Positions 45,741 through 54,408 of a stretch of DNA of 64,000 nt are shown in pieces (position 1 is the first letter of the stretch; every line of letters starts with the position of its first letter). The notes under the pieces were generated by a model. That model made no database searches and was not told the origin of the DNA. It saw only the letters and a list, made by a program, of their open reading frames with translations. A program made the position numbers and the translations under genes. The stretch is from Mucilaginibacter flavidus (GTDB taxonomy: Bacteria; Bacteroidota; Bacteroidia; Sphingobacteriales; Sphingobacteriaceae): positions 62,001 through 126,000 of the forward strand of contig NZ_JAMXOE010000016.1 of assembly GCF_024055575.1 (NCBI RefSeq), in the 5' to 3' direction.

Positions 45741-47039
45741 ATGGCCGCTAATTTCCAATTTATAAGCAATTCAAAGCCAACGTTGTTACAGTTGACCACT
45801 GTGTCGATTTGCTTTTTAATGAATATGCTCGACGGTACCAATGTGATGATCATATCTTATACCGCTCCTGCAATCGCAAAGGAATGGACCATTAATCCGC
45901 AGTTAATGGGCTTTGTTTTTAGTGCCGGCTTGTTAGGAATGGCAATCGGTGCCATGTTTCTGGCTCCTTATGCGGACAAGATAGGTCGCTATGCCATGGT
46001 ACTCATTAGTGTTGTGCTGATGGGTGCCACTATTTTTTCAACCGCCTATGTACAAAATGCGGTTCAGCTAATATTGCTTCGTATTTTGAGTGGTTTTGGA
46101 ATAGGGGCTATGCTGGCAAGCACTGCCACGCTTACTTCGGAATACGCCCCGCCTAAATTAAAAACGTTATGGGTTAGTCTGGTGATGGGAGGGTATCCAA
46201 TTGGCGCTGTGTTATCCGGTTTGGTAGTCGCTTCGTTTTTACCTGCTTATGGCTGGAGGCTTGTTTTCGAATTAGCAGGCGTCGCCACGCTTATAACAAT
46301 ACCGCTCATCATTTTCTTTTTGGGCGAGTCATTAGATTTTCTTTTTAAAACCCAGCCCCTTAATGCGCTAAAACGGATCAATCTGTTGATGAAGAAAATG
46401 CGGATGCCGCTTTTAGCTGAATTACCGGTTTTAACCGCCGACGACAAACAAAAAAATACAGTTTCCTCATTAATGGTACCTCAACTTAAATGGGCAACAC
46501 TAAAGTTATGGTTGGGTATTTTTATGTGCTTTGCTACACTTTATTTTCTGACAAGCTGGATACCCAAGCTGGCGGCTATTACAGGCATGTCTGTATCGCT
46601 GGCAATTTATGCAGGCACTATATTTAATTTAGGTGCGTTTGCCGGAATTGTTACACAGGGATTTTTATCAGCTAAATTCGGCCTCCTGAAAACTATAACC
46701 TCATTTTTGTTTTTCACGGCGTTGTTAATGATTTCATTTAGTTTTTTTTCCCGCCCGGCTGGTATTTTAATTATGATCGGTTTAATAGGATTTGGCATAC
46801 AGGGCGGCTTTGTTGGCCTGTATAGTCTCGCGGCCGATTTATATCCTACAAAAATAAGGGCAACTGGTGTAGGCTGGGCTATCGGTTTAGGCCGTGCAGG
46901 CGCCATTATCGGGCCGATTGCCGGTGGGACATTGATAACAGCCGGCATGCATATGTCGGCTACGTTTACTGTATTTTCTGTACCGTTGCTTGTCGGTGCA
47001 GCGGCAACATGGTTTAATTCAACAACTGAAAAAGGATGA
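45741..47039 (+). CDS. MFS transporter, aromatic acid:H+ symporter-like (GalT/PcaK type)
   Basis: 432 residues, twelve membrane segments. The first loop reads YADKIGRYAMVL, the MFS signature, and TM1 carries MLDGTNVM near the position where AAHS transporters have DGxD. The second half repeats the loop as SAKFGLLKT. Seven bases after the esterase and overlapping the dioxygenase start (ATGA), so co-translated with both. The likely role is uptake of the aromatic acid degraded by this operon. Confidence 0.88.
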   Translation: MAANFQFISNSKPTLLQLTTVSICFLMNMLDGTNVMIISYTAPAIAKEWTINPQLMGFVFSAGLLGMAIGAMFLAPYADKIGRYAMVLISVVLMGATIFSTAYVQNAVQLILLRILSGFGIGAMLASTATLTSEYAPPKLKTLWVSLVMGGYPIGAVLSGLVVASFLPAYGWRLVFELAGVATLITIPLIIFFLGESLDFLFKTQPLNALKRINLLMKKMRMPLLAELPVLTADDKQKNTVSSLMVPQLKWATLKLWLGIFMCFATLYFLTSWIPKLAAITGMSVSLAIYAGTIFNLGAFAGIVTQGFLSAKFGLLKTITSFLFFTALLMISFSFFSRPAGILIMIGLIGFGIQGGFVGLYSLAADLYPTKIRATGVGWAIGLGRAGAIIGPIAGGTLITAGMHMSATFTVFSVPLLVGAAATWFNSTTEKG

Positions 47040-47992
47040 ACGAGGTAATATGGGATATTGCACATTTGGCACATGTTGAACTTTACACGCCCAAACTAGA
47101 GGAAAGCACAAAGTTCTTTACGGATATTATGGGAATGTCCGTAAGCGGCAGTGAAAATGATTCCATCTATCTGCGTGCTTATGATGATTATGAGTATCAT
47201 ACTTTGAAACTTACTGCAAATAAATATCCGGGTATCGGGCATTTCGCATGGCGCGCAAGAAGCCCTGAAGCTTTGGCCAGAAGGGTTGAGGCGATACAGG
47301 CGTCTGGTTTAGGAATTGGATGGACGGAGGGTGACCTTGGTCACGGGCCGGCGTACCGTTTTAAAACGCCAGACGGTCATTTCGTAGAAATTTACTTCGA
47401 AACAGTTAAATATAAAGCCGGAGAAAATGACCGCTCGGCTCTCAAAAATACAGCAAGCAAATTTCCCGGCCGCGGTATGAATGTAAGGCGAATTGACCAT
47501 TTAAATCTTTTGGCTAAAGATATCCCGGCTTTTCTCGATTTTCAATTAAATACTTTAGGGGGCCGCTTAACAGAAATTATACAATTTGATGAAGGGCCCA
47601 AGGCATTGTGGTTTTCGGTAAATTCCAAAAGCTATGAGCTTGCGGTAACTGAAGATCATTCGGGCGCTCGAGGGCGGCTGCACCACCTCACCTTTGCTGC
47701 AAACAGCAGGGAAGAAGTACTGCTGGCAGCGGACATAGCGATTGAAAATGGCATTTTTATAGAAACGGGTCCACATAAACACGCGATTCAGCAAACGTTC
47801 TTTCTTTATTTATATGAGCCCGGGGGAAACCGGATAGAAATTGCCAATGCTACGGCCAGGCTGATTTTAGACCCCGATTATAAAACCGTTGTATGGACAA
47901 AAGAGGAAAGGGCAAGAGGGCAGGCCTGGGGCCTGCAAACTGTGAAAAGCTTCCATTTAAGAGGTACGCCATTTATTGAAGATTTAGAATAA
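47036..47992 (+). CDS. Type I (VOC) extradiol ring-cleavage dioxygenase
   Basis: 318 residues with two VOC modules. The C-terminal module has the complete iron site: His155 (RRIDHLNLL), His217 (RLHHLTFA) and Glu268 (GNRIEIAN), plus Tyr258 near the equivalent of the conserved active-site Tyr in catechol 2,3-dioxygenases. In Pseudomonas the GalA enzyme that opens gallate is a type II (LigAB) enzyme of another fold; no such gene is here. This type I enzyme therefore probably performs the cleavage that feeds the GalBCD-like enzymes downstream. The substrate (gallate, protocatechuate or a methylated relative) is inference. Confidence 0.85.
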   Translation: MNEVIWDIAHLAHVELYTPKLEESTKFFTDIMGMSVSGSENDSIYLRAYDDYEYHTLKLTANKYPGIGHFAWRARSPEALARRVEAIQASGLGIGWTEGDLGHGPAYRFKTPDGHFVEIYFETVKYKAGENDRSALKNTASKFPGRGMNVRRIDHLNLLAKDIPAFLDFQLNTLGGRLTEIIQFDEGPKALWFSVNSKSYELAVTEDHSGARGRLHHLTFAANSREEVLLAADIAIENGIFIETGPHKHAIQQTFFLYLYEPGGNRIEIANATARLILDPDYKTVVWTKEERARGQAWGLQTVKSFHLRGTPFIEDLE

Positions 47993-48017
47993 GAAAAGGT
48001 GTTAACATTATATTTTT

Positions 48018-48737
48018 ATGAGTAAGAAATTATTAGTAGTTGGCGCGCACTCTGCCGATTTTGTCTGGCGGTCCGCCGGTACCGTTGCAAAGTTTGTTGA
48101 GCAGGGTGGCGAAGCCAGGGTTTTGGCCCTGTCTTATGGTGAAAGAGGTGAATCCGGCGAACTTTGGAAAGAAGACCCGGACCGGAGCGAAGAAGATGTA
48201 AAAAAAATAAGGCACGAACAGGCATTGAAGGCCGCAGAAATTTTGGGGGCCACATTTGAGAGTTTCGACTGGGGCGATTATCCGATGATACTGACCGATG
48301 AACGTATTGCGCAGCTTACCTCCCTTGTACGGGATTTTGAACCCGATGTGATATTAACCCATACAGAAAAAGACCCTTTTAATCCGGACCATCCTTTAGC
48401 TTATGTTGCAGTTCAGCGCGCCAGGTTGTTAGCGGCAGGCGCGGGCGTTGCCAGCGCGTTTAAGAATATTATACCGCCGGCCTGGTATTCGTTTGAACCG
48501 CACCAGCCGGAGTTGTCATCATTTATGCCGGACACCTTTGTTGATATTTCATCGGTAATGGATAAAAAAATTGCTGCTATGGATTGTATGGGCGCCCAAA
48601 ATTATTTGAAATCCTATTACACAGAATTGGCATCCCGCAGGGGTAACCATGCACGGAGAATATCAGGAAAGCAAGGGGTAAAGTTTGCAGAGGCGCACCA
48701 AAGTATGGTACCAAGGGTATTGGATAACATTTCATAA
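48018..48737 (+). CDS. galB: 4-oxalomesaconate hydratase (GalB-like, PIG-L family)
   Basis: 239 residues of PIG-L fold. It starts KKLLVVGAHSADFVWRSAG; AHSADFVWR is the GalB version of the AHxDD zinc motif of PIG-L deacetylases. Other matching segments are YGERGESGELW and LTHTEKDPFNPDHPLAY, with the HP zinc-site His. In the gallate pathway GalB adds water to the enol form of 4-oxalomesaconate. Followed 16 bases later by the aldolase gene and further on by the tautomerase, the other two enzymes of the same branch. Confidence 0.88.
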   Translation: MSKKLLVVGAHSADFVWRSAGTVAKFVEQGGEARVLALSYGERGESGELWKEDPDRSEEDVKKIRHEQALKAAEILGATFESFDWGDYPMILTDERIAQLTSLVRDFEPDVILTHTEKDPFNPDHPLAYVAVQRARLLAAGAGVASAFKNIIPPAWYSFEPHQPELSSFMPDTFVDISSVMDKKIAAMDCMGAQNYLKSYYTELASRRGNHARRISGKQGVKFAEAHQSMVPRVLDNIS

Positions 48738-48753
48738 AAAAGAAAACCAGATC

Positions 48754-49383
48754 ATGACCGTAACAAAGGAGATAATTTCGGCTATAGGTAAATTCTCGTC
48801 TGCAACTTTGCATGAAGCAATGGGAAAATTCGGCGACCTTCCTTATGGCATCAAGCCGATCAGCCACAAAATGAAAGTTTGCGGAACTGCATACACCGTA
48901 AAAACAATTCCATGCGACAATACGATCCTGCACCGAGCCTATGCCTATGCCAAACCGGGTGATGTTTTGGTGGTCGACTGTTCCGGTTATTATGAAGCCG
49001 GGTATTGGGGAGATTTGATGAGCCTCGGGGCAAAAACTAAGGGTTTGGCGGGTTTAGTAATAGATGGTTGTGTTAGGGATGCCGACGATATTGAAGCGAT
49101 GGGTTTCCCAGTTTTCAGCAGGGGCCTTTGTATAAAAGGAACCGGGAAGCATGGTGATGGGACTTTAAACGAACCCATTATACTTGGAAGCTGCTTTGTA
49201 AACCCAGGTGATATTATCGTAGGAGACCGTGACGGCGTTGTAGTAGTTCCACATGAACAAGCACAGGATGTAATTGAAAAGGCCACAGCAAGAGAAATGA
49301 AAGAAGCTAATGTGCGCAAGGAACTGCTGGAAGGCAAAACTTCACTGCAGATTTATGGCTGGGATAAAAAATTCGGATTTTAA
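48754..49383 (+). CDS. galC: 4-carboxy-4-hydroxy-2-oxoadipate aldolase (GalC/LigK-like, RraA family)
   Basis: 209 residues of RraA/HMG-CHA aldolase fold: SATLHEAMGKFGDLPYGIKP, the active-site region LGAKTKGLAGLVIDGCVRD (Arg and Asp of the metal site, about 88-106) and DIIVGDRDGVVVVP. It splits 4-carboxy-4-hydroxy-2-oxoadipate into pyruvate and oxaloacetate. I chose the ATG at 48754 (MTVTKEII); the open frame to 48685 overlaps galB and carries no family sequence. Confidence 0.9.
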   Translation: MTVTKEIISAIGKFSSATLHEAMGKFGDLPYGIKPISHKMKVCGTAYTVKTIPCDNTILHRAYAYAKPGDVLVVDCSGYYEAGYWGDLMSLGAKTKGLAGLVIDGCVRDADDIEAMGFPVFSRGLCIKGTGKHGDGTLNEPIILGSCFVNPGDIIVGDRDGVVVVPHEQAQDVIEKATAREMKEANVRKELLEGKTSLQIYGWDKKFGF

Positions 49384-49391
49384 TATTGGAC

Positions 49392-50156
49392 ATGAATATA
49401 GCAGTTTTGGGTTTAGGCGAGGCAGGCAGTCATTTTGCGAATGGCCTAGCAAAACTTGGTTTTAACGTATTTGGCTGGGACCCAATTCCTAAACGGGTAT
49501 TGCACAAGTCTGTTAATTTTGCAAAAAGCAACCTGGAAGCAGCCCAAAATGCCGACATCATTTTCAGCGTTAACCTTACTTCGGTTTCTGAAGAAGTAGC
49601 CACAGAGGTGCTGCCATGTTTAAACGAGAAAAAAATATATGCAGAATTAAATACCTCTTCTCCTGGCAAGAAGCAGATTATTTACGAAAACCTAAGAACT
49701 ACAGGTATACAATTTGCCGATGTAGCAATTATGGCCCCTGTACCACCCAAAGGAATTTTTACCCCAATGCTGACCTCCGGACCTGGCGCTATTCCATTAG
49801 CTGATATTATGCAGCCATTTGGTCTCTCAATTATACCTGTTGATGGTAATGTCGGACAGGCAGCGCTTTTAAAACTATTGCGATCTATAGTTTACAAGGG
49901 AATAGCAGCAGTGATTTGCGAAGCAATGGATGCAGGAATGCTGTTCGGTCAGGAAAAATATATCCGGGAACAGATCTGTTCTATAATCGGCGGGCAGGAT
50001 GAACTGATTGACCGTTTTGTAGAAGGTAGCCGGACCCACGCTATCCGGCGGATACATGAAATGGATGCCGTGGTAGAAATGTTAATGAATAAAGGAATAA
50101 ACCCGGTAATGAGCGAAGCAACTAAAGAAAACCTTCAAAAATTAGCCGGGAGCTAA
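49392..50156 (+). CDS. NAD(P)-binding oxidoreductase (6PGDH-like with DUF1932)
   Basis: 254 residues: Rossmann motif MNIAVLGLGEAGSHFANGLA at the start, then a helical C-terminal domain of the DUF1932 type (LLKLLRSIVYKGIAAVICEA, with the conserved Lys). It is similar in layout to hydroxyacid dehydrogenases. The standard gallate route needs no dehydrogenase, whereas protocatechuate 4,5-cleavage needs one for the semialdehyde; this gene might hint at a broader substrate range. That role is speculative. ATG at 49392 preferred over TTG at 49386. Confidence 0.82.
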   Translation: MNIAVLGLGEAGSHFANGLAKLGFNVFGWDPIPKRVLHKSVNFAKSNLEAAQNADIIFSVNLTSVSEEVATEVLPCLNEKKIYAELNTSSPGKKQIIYENLRTTGIQFADVAIMAPVPPKGIFTPMLTSGPGAIPLADIMQPFGLSIIPVDGNVGQAALLKLLRSIVYKGIAAVICEAMDAGMLFGQEKYIREQICSIIGGQDELIDRFVEGSRTHAIRRIHEMDAVVEMLMNKGINPVMSEATKENLQKLAGS

Positions 50157-50166
50157 ATTTACAAAT

Positions 50167-51264
50167 ATGCAAACTGCTATACCTTATATGCAACTCAGGG
50201 GCGGTAGCTCCAAAGGGCTGTTTTTTGAAGCACGGGACCTCCCGGACGATCAAGCATTACGTAACAGGGTTTTAATAGCCGCTATGGAAGGTGTCGGGTG
50301 TGGCGACCCAAGGCAAATTGACGGCCTGGGAGGCGGGTATTCTTTGACGAGCAAGGTCGCTGTTATTAGTCCCTCGAAATTAAAGGACGCTGACCTTGAA
50401 TACCTTTTTTTGCAGGTTGAAATTGGTAAGGGCAAAGTTTCGACGGTGCAAACCTGCGGTAATATTCTGGCAGGTGTAGTTCCTTTTGCTATAGAGTCCG
50501 GTATGATACCTGCTCAGGACGGCCTTACCACCGCCCGTGTAAATATGCTGAATACAGGGGGTATTTGCGAAATATTGGTGGAGACACCAAATTTTAAGGT
50601 TGAGTATGCCGGCAATGCAAAGGTTGACGGTGTACCCGGCACCGCTGCGCCGGTAATCTGCAATTATTTAGAGATCGAAGGTTCTACTTGTGGGTCATTA
50701 TATCCAACAGGGAACATAATAGACGAAATAAACGGGATAAAATTAACCTGCATAGACAATGGGATGCCGGTAGTCCTTCTGGTTGCCAGTGACTTTGGGA
50801 TAACTGGGTACGAATCCAATTCTGATTTAGACAGGAACGAAAGCTTAAAAGAACAACTCGAAGACATCAGGTTAAAAATTGGCCCAATTATGAACCTTGG
50901 AGACGTTAAATCAAAAACAATACCCAAAATGTGCCTTATATCCGCCCCGCAATCGAATGGGTTAATAAATACGCGGATGTTTATACCGCATGTTTGCCAT
51001 GAAGCCATTGGGGTACTTGCGGCAATCTCGGTTGCAACTGCCTGTGTTTCTCAGGGTAATGTTGTTCACCGTGTTATAACAGCTCCCGATTCAGATATTA
51101 AAAAGTTATCTATCGAGCACCCGTCAGGCGAACTAACTGTAACGTTAGACTATGACTGTAATGCTGATGGTAAAATAACCATCAAACGTTCCGGGGTGAT
51201 GCGGACGGTCAGGCTACTGAGTAAAGGAGAAGTTTTTATTCCTGATTTGGCTTTTTTATCGTAA
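50167..51264 (+). CDS. galD: 4-oxalomesaconate tautomerase (GalD-like, PrpF family)
   Basis: 365 residues of PrpF/diaminopimelate-epimerase-like fold: IPYMQLRGGSSKGLFFEARD at the N-terminus, STVQTCGNILAGVVPFAIE (about 95-113, with the catalytic Cys) and DGVPGTAAPVICNYLEIEGS. GalD converts the keto to the enol form of 4-oxalomesaconate before GalB acts. It is the last gene of the operon. Confidence 0.9.
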   Translation: MQTAIPYMQLRGGSSKGLFFEARDLPDDQALRNRVLIAAMEGVGCGDPRQIDGLGGGYSLTSKVAVISPSKLKDADLEYLFLQVEIGKGKVSTVQTCGNILAGVVPFAIESGMIPAQDGLTTARVNMLNTGGICEILVETPNFKVEYAGNAKVDGVPGTAAPVICNYLEIEGSTCGSLYPTGNIIDEINGIKLTCIDNGMPVVLLVASDFGITGYESNSDLDRNESLKEQLEDIRLKIGPIMNLGDVKSKTIPKMCLISAPQSNGLINTRMFIPHVCHEAIGVLAAISVATACVSQGNVVHRVITAPDSDIKKLSIEHPSGELTVTLDYDCNADGKITIKRSGVMRTVRLLSKGEVFIPDLAFLS

Positions 51265-52061
51265 AGTTTAGACTTACTGACCGACAACTTTCGAAGGCTG
51301 AGCATAGTTATTTTATCGAACTTTGATTATCTTAAACTACTGACGTTAAACTATATAATCCATTTTATTGTATTAATCATCCATGCTCCCTTTTATTCGA
51401 AATCCTAAGTTCAACCAATCTCGAACACTTAATATCGGGTTAATTTGATACAAAATATTGGAGTTTACAAGCTTGCTTTAATCAATAAAACCGTGCGTGT
51501 TCAAGCTTTGCTTGAAGGTTATTTATGCCTAAAAATGAACTGGTGGTAATTTGCTATCTCGCTGAAGTTATCGGCGCAATTTTCCTTATTCTTGGATAAA
51601 GCTCAGGGCTTAACATCGCAGCTGTTGCAATCATTGTTTTATTCGCCTTCCTCATTTCAGGAGCATGGCTCCTTATGATCGGCATCTACGAAGACCGGGC
51701 TAAGTGAATAACAATCCTCCACGCTTCCGCACGCCTGCCGCCTGGGCTTAAATTAACGAAAACAAAAAAACTCAAATCTTCCGACTGGATGCTTTTGACC
51801 TTAAGAAGTAGCCCCAACAGGACTAAAGTCGAACCGCTTGGCAGAAAGCATCAGGCTTTTATCTTCTATTATTTAGATGATTCAAGCCCAGTCAGGGGAC
51901 TTTCCAAAAATAGAAAGTTAATTCGGCCTATAGTCGGTGTTTTCACCGCACTATTCAAACATTAAAAAAGGCCTCAAATCTTGCGGGTGGGACTCGGTTT
52001 AATTGAATATATTTCTTAAGTTCACGATAATTTATTACCAAAAAAATCTCCTTAAAAATAC
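51265..52061. other. Intergenic region with one small broken gene
   Basis: About 800 bases. Apart from the small interrupted membrane gene at 51525, no gene, RNA or mobile-element end is supported. Confidence 0.5.
51525..51707 (+). pseudogene. Small two-span membrane protein with an in-frame TAA
   Basis: MPKNELVVICYLAEVIGAIF and the following LILG form one span, then TAA at 51597-51599, then in the same frame SSGLNIAAVAIIVLFAFLIS and GAWLLMIGIYEDRAK to a TGA. The two halves make a 60-residue protein with two spans. The family is not recognised. Confidence 0.5.
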
Positions 52062-53141
52062 ATGAAGAAGTTGTTCCTGTTACTTTTTATATCCCATAGG
52101 TTATTCGCGCAAGGCAATCATACTGACGGGGCAGTCAAGCATGAGTATGTTATAAATAATTTTAAAACCGAAAGTGGTATTGTATTACCACAGGCGCAAA
52201 TTATTTATGGCACTTACGGTCATCTGAATGCCAAGCATGATAACGTGGTGTTACTGCCCTCGCATTATATGGCCGACTATCACGGTTATGAGTGGCTGAT
52301 AGGGCCGGGCAAGGCGTTGGATACCAGCAAACTTTTCCTGGTCGCAAGCGAGCTTTTTGGGAACGGGCGATCTTCTTCGCCCAGTAATACGCCCGAACCT
52401 TACCATGGCCCGCGTTTCCCGGTAATGACCATACGCGATAATGTGGAAGCGGTGCACCGCCTTTTAACCGAAGAATTAAAAATAACCCATTTACGCGCGC
52501 TCATCGGTTTTTAGATGGGGGCACAGCAGGCATTCCAATGGGCAGTGAGTTACCCGCAGTTTTGCGATCATATTGTCGCCACCTCGGGTACTGCTAAGAC
52601 TTATGGGCATGGCATGGTGCGCTTGGAGGGGCAGATAGCAGCTTTAACAGCCGATGACGCATTCCAGAATGGCGATTATAAAACGGAACCTCAAAAAGGG
52701 ATAGAGGCCTTTGCAGTGGTATGGACAGGATGGCTCTATTCGCAGGAATGGTGGAGAAAAGAACTGTGGCGCGATCCGGCAAAGCCAAACCTGACCCTCG
52801 AACAGGTGCTGAATGATTACAGGAAAAACTTTATCCCCGGTGCCGATGCGAACGACCTGATCTTACAAATGCGCACCTGGGAGCACCATGACGTGGGCGC
52901 GACACCGGGTTTTAACGGCGACGTGACCAAAGCGCTAGCCTCTATTAAAACGCCTATCTTGTACATGCCCTCGGCAACTGACCTTTATTTCCCGGTAGGT
53001 GATGCGCAATTTGAGGCCGCTTACATACCCGGTGTTGTGTTGTTGCCAATTCCCTCTCTATGGGGGCATACCGCCGGTGCAGGCAGCAGCCCTGCGGATG
53101 AGAAATTTTTAAATGATCGCATTAGCAAATTTCTGAAATGA
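52062..53141 (+). pseudogene. Secreted MetX-like alpha/beta hydrolase with TAG at the catalytic Ser
   Basis: A signal peptide (MKKLFLLLFISHRLFAQ) precedes a homoserine O-acetyltransferase-like hydrolase domain. The nucleophile elbow should read IGFSMGAQQAFQW; the codon for the Ser is TAG at 52512-52514, so the frame reads IGF-stop-MGAQQ. The remaining domain follows in frame (AVSYPQFCDHIVATSG; MPSATDLYFPVGDAQ; final His in LWGHTAGAG). 360 codons in all, normal length. Inactive unless the stop is read as an amino acid. Confidence 0.85.
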
Positions 53142-53479
53142 AATAAATCTGGCAATTAACTTCAAGATAAAAGGTCCAAATCTTTCGACTTGAGATTTTT
53201 TATTTTCTGGTAGCCCATAGGGGAAGCATTTCGAACTTTTTCATAAGGGATTTAAGGCGATTAGCTCATCCATAAGAATTGATAAACGGAATGTAAATAT
53301 CTATTAGTGAGATGGTTTGTCGTCATCGCAAATTATTGACCTATTCAACCTTTGAATTTTCTACTTTTTTTGCTTAACATAATGTTAAAAAACGCCCTTC
53401 GTAAAATTGTATCTTAAAATTTATCGGCGAAGAGTTTAAGTCAGTTTGATGGTTATACAATTTGTGGATCAATTTTTTT
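53142..53479. other. Intergenic region, nothing recognised
   Basis: About 340 AT-rich bases between two convergent broken genes, with no supported feature. Confidence 0.45.
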
Positions 53480-54241
53480 TCAGTCAGGAAAAAGAAAATG
53501 CATTACTTTCGGGTCAAAAACCAGCAACAGCGCCGAATTGGCGGCATTAACACCCTCAGCTTTCAATGCGTACCAAGTACAATAAAAGGGCTTTGTGCCT
53601 TTTCAGGTATGTGGGCAAATGAAAGGTTGTTTTCAGTTTGCCAGAACTTTAAAAGATCCCTCTGGGTCACATTGTAGTTAATATCCTTGCTATCTAACCT
53701 TATTTTAACCCTGTATGAGGTAATGGCTGTTGTGGGATACTCAAACAGGCTAACACGGGTATCAAAACCAACATCGCCGACCTCGTTTTCACCGACCTTG
53801 AAAGTTATAGGATATACGAGTTCTGATGCAGCAACAGTAAGACGATTCTGACTATTACTGTTCAAAAAAGTTATGCTGGGTTGATCCATCATCGCCGAGG
53901 TAAAAATAGTCTTAGCTGCAAAACATCAAGCGAGAAATCCCATAAGCATATAAGGAAGTTGTCTTTGAGTCTTCATTTGCCCCGTATGGACAGAGGTAAC
54001 TTTGGATATCAACAGACGGCTGTTTAAAATGGAATATAATTGGTAATGGTATTGCTTTTTTAATGCCGGTCAATGTGACTTCTAATTCGTTAATGCCGGG
54101 AGCTATTTTAAAGATCTTCACTTGGCGCACAAATTTCGCATCCGTCCCTTCTATTTCTACTTTTAATTTTCCAACCTGGTACGACTGAGCACTAACAAAT
54201 CCTGGCATTAAAATGATAATAAATAATAATATTTTCTTCAT
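53480..54241 (-). pseudogene. Alpha-galactosidase-like (GH36-type) gene, frameshifted N-terminal fragment
   Basis: A signal peptide (MKKILLFIIILMPGFVSAQ) and N-terminal beta domain (KLKVEIEGTDAKFVRQVKIF) stop at 53912. In a second frame AKTIFTSAMMDQPSITFLN to LLKFWQTENN continues, and in a third PFYCTWYALKAEGVNAANSA. PFYxTWY is typical of GH36-like enzymes of Bacteroidota. At least two frameshifts are present, and the catalytic domain is missing altogether. Family assignment is moderate. Confidence 0.55.
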
Positions 54242-54408
54242 GGATAGAGTTATAGTTTATACGATCAATAATTCTTTTTTTATTTCCGCACTACGCGCTG
54301 TTTATCACTAATTATCACTAAAAGGTTGTAATTGTTTTGACTCGCTGAAATATATAAACTTTACTAATATCACCCTATAAAAGATTCTTCGCTTTTGAAC
54401 TTAATTAA

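Noticed and set aside
46607..47074. 155-codon open frame on the minus strand
   Set aside because: Lies wholly against the MFS transporter and dioxygenase genes, has Pro/Ala/Ile-rich antisense composition and no recognisable domain.
48018..48737. GlcNAc-type deacetylase (plain PIG-L) reading
   Set aside because: The zinc motif is AHSADF, as in GalB hydratases, not AHPDD, and RraA- and PrpF-type partners are adjacent.
51770..53200. Short similar phrases resembling CAAATCTT-CGACT near 51773, 51973 and 53168
   Set aside because: Too short and irregular to call a repeat family by eye; a genome-wide count would be needed.
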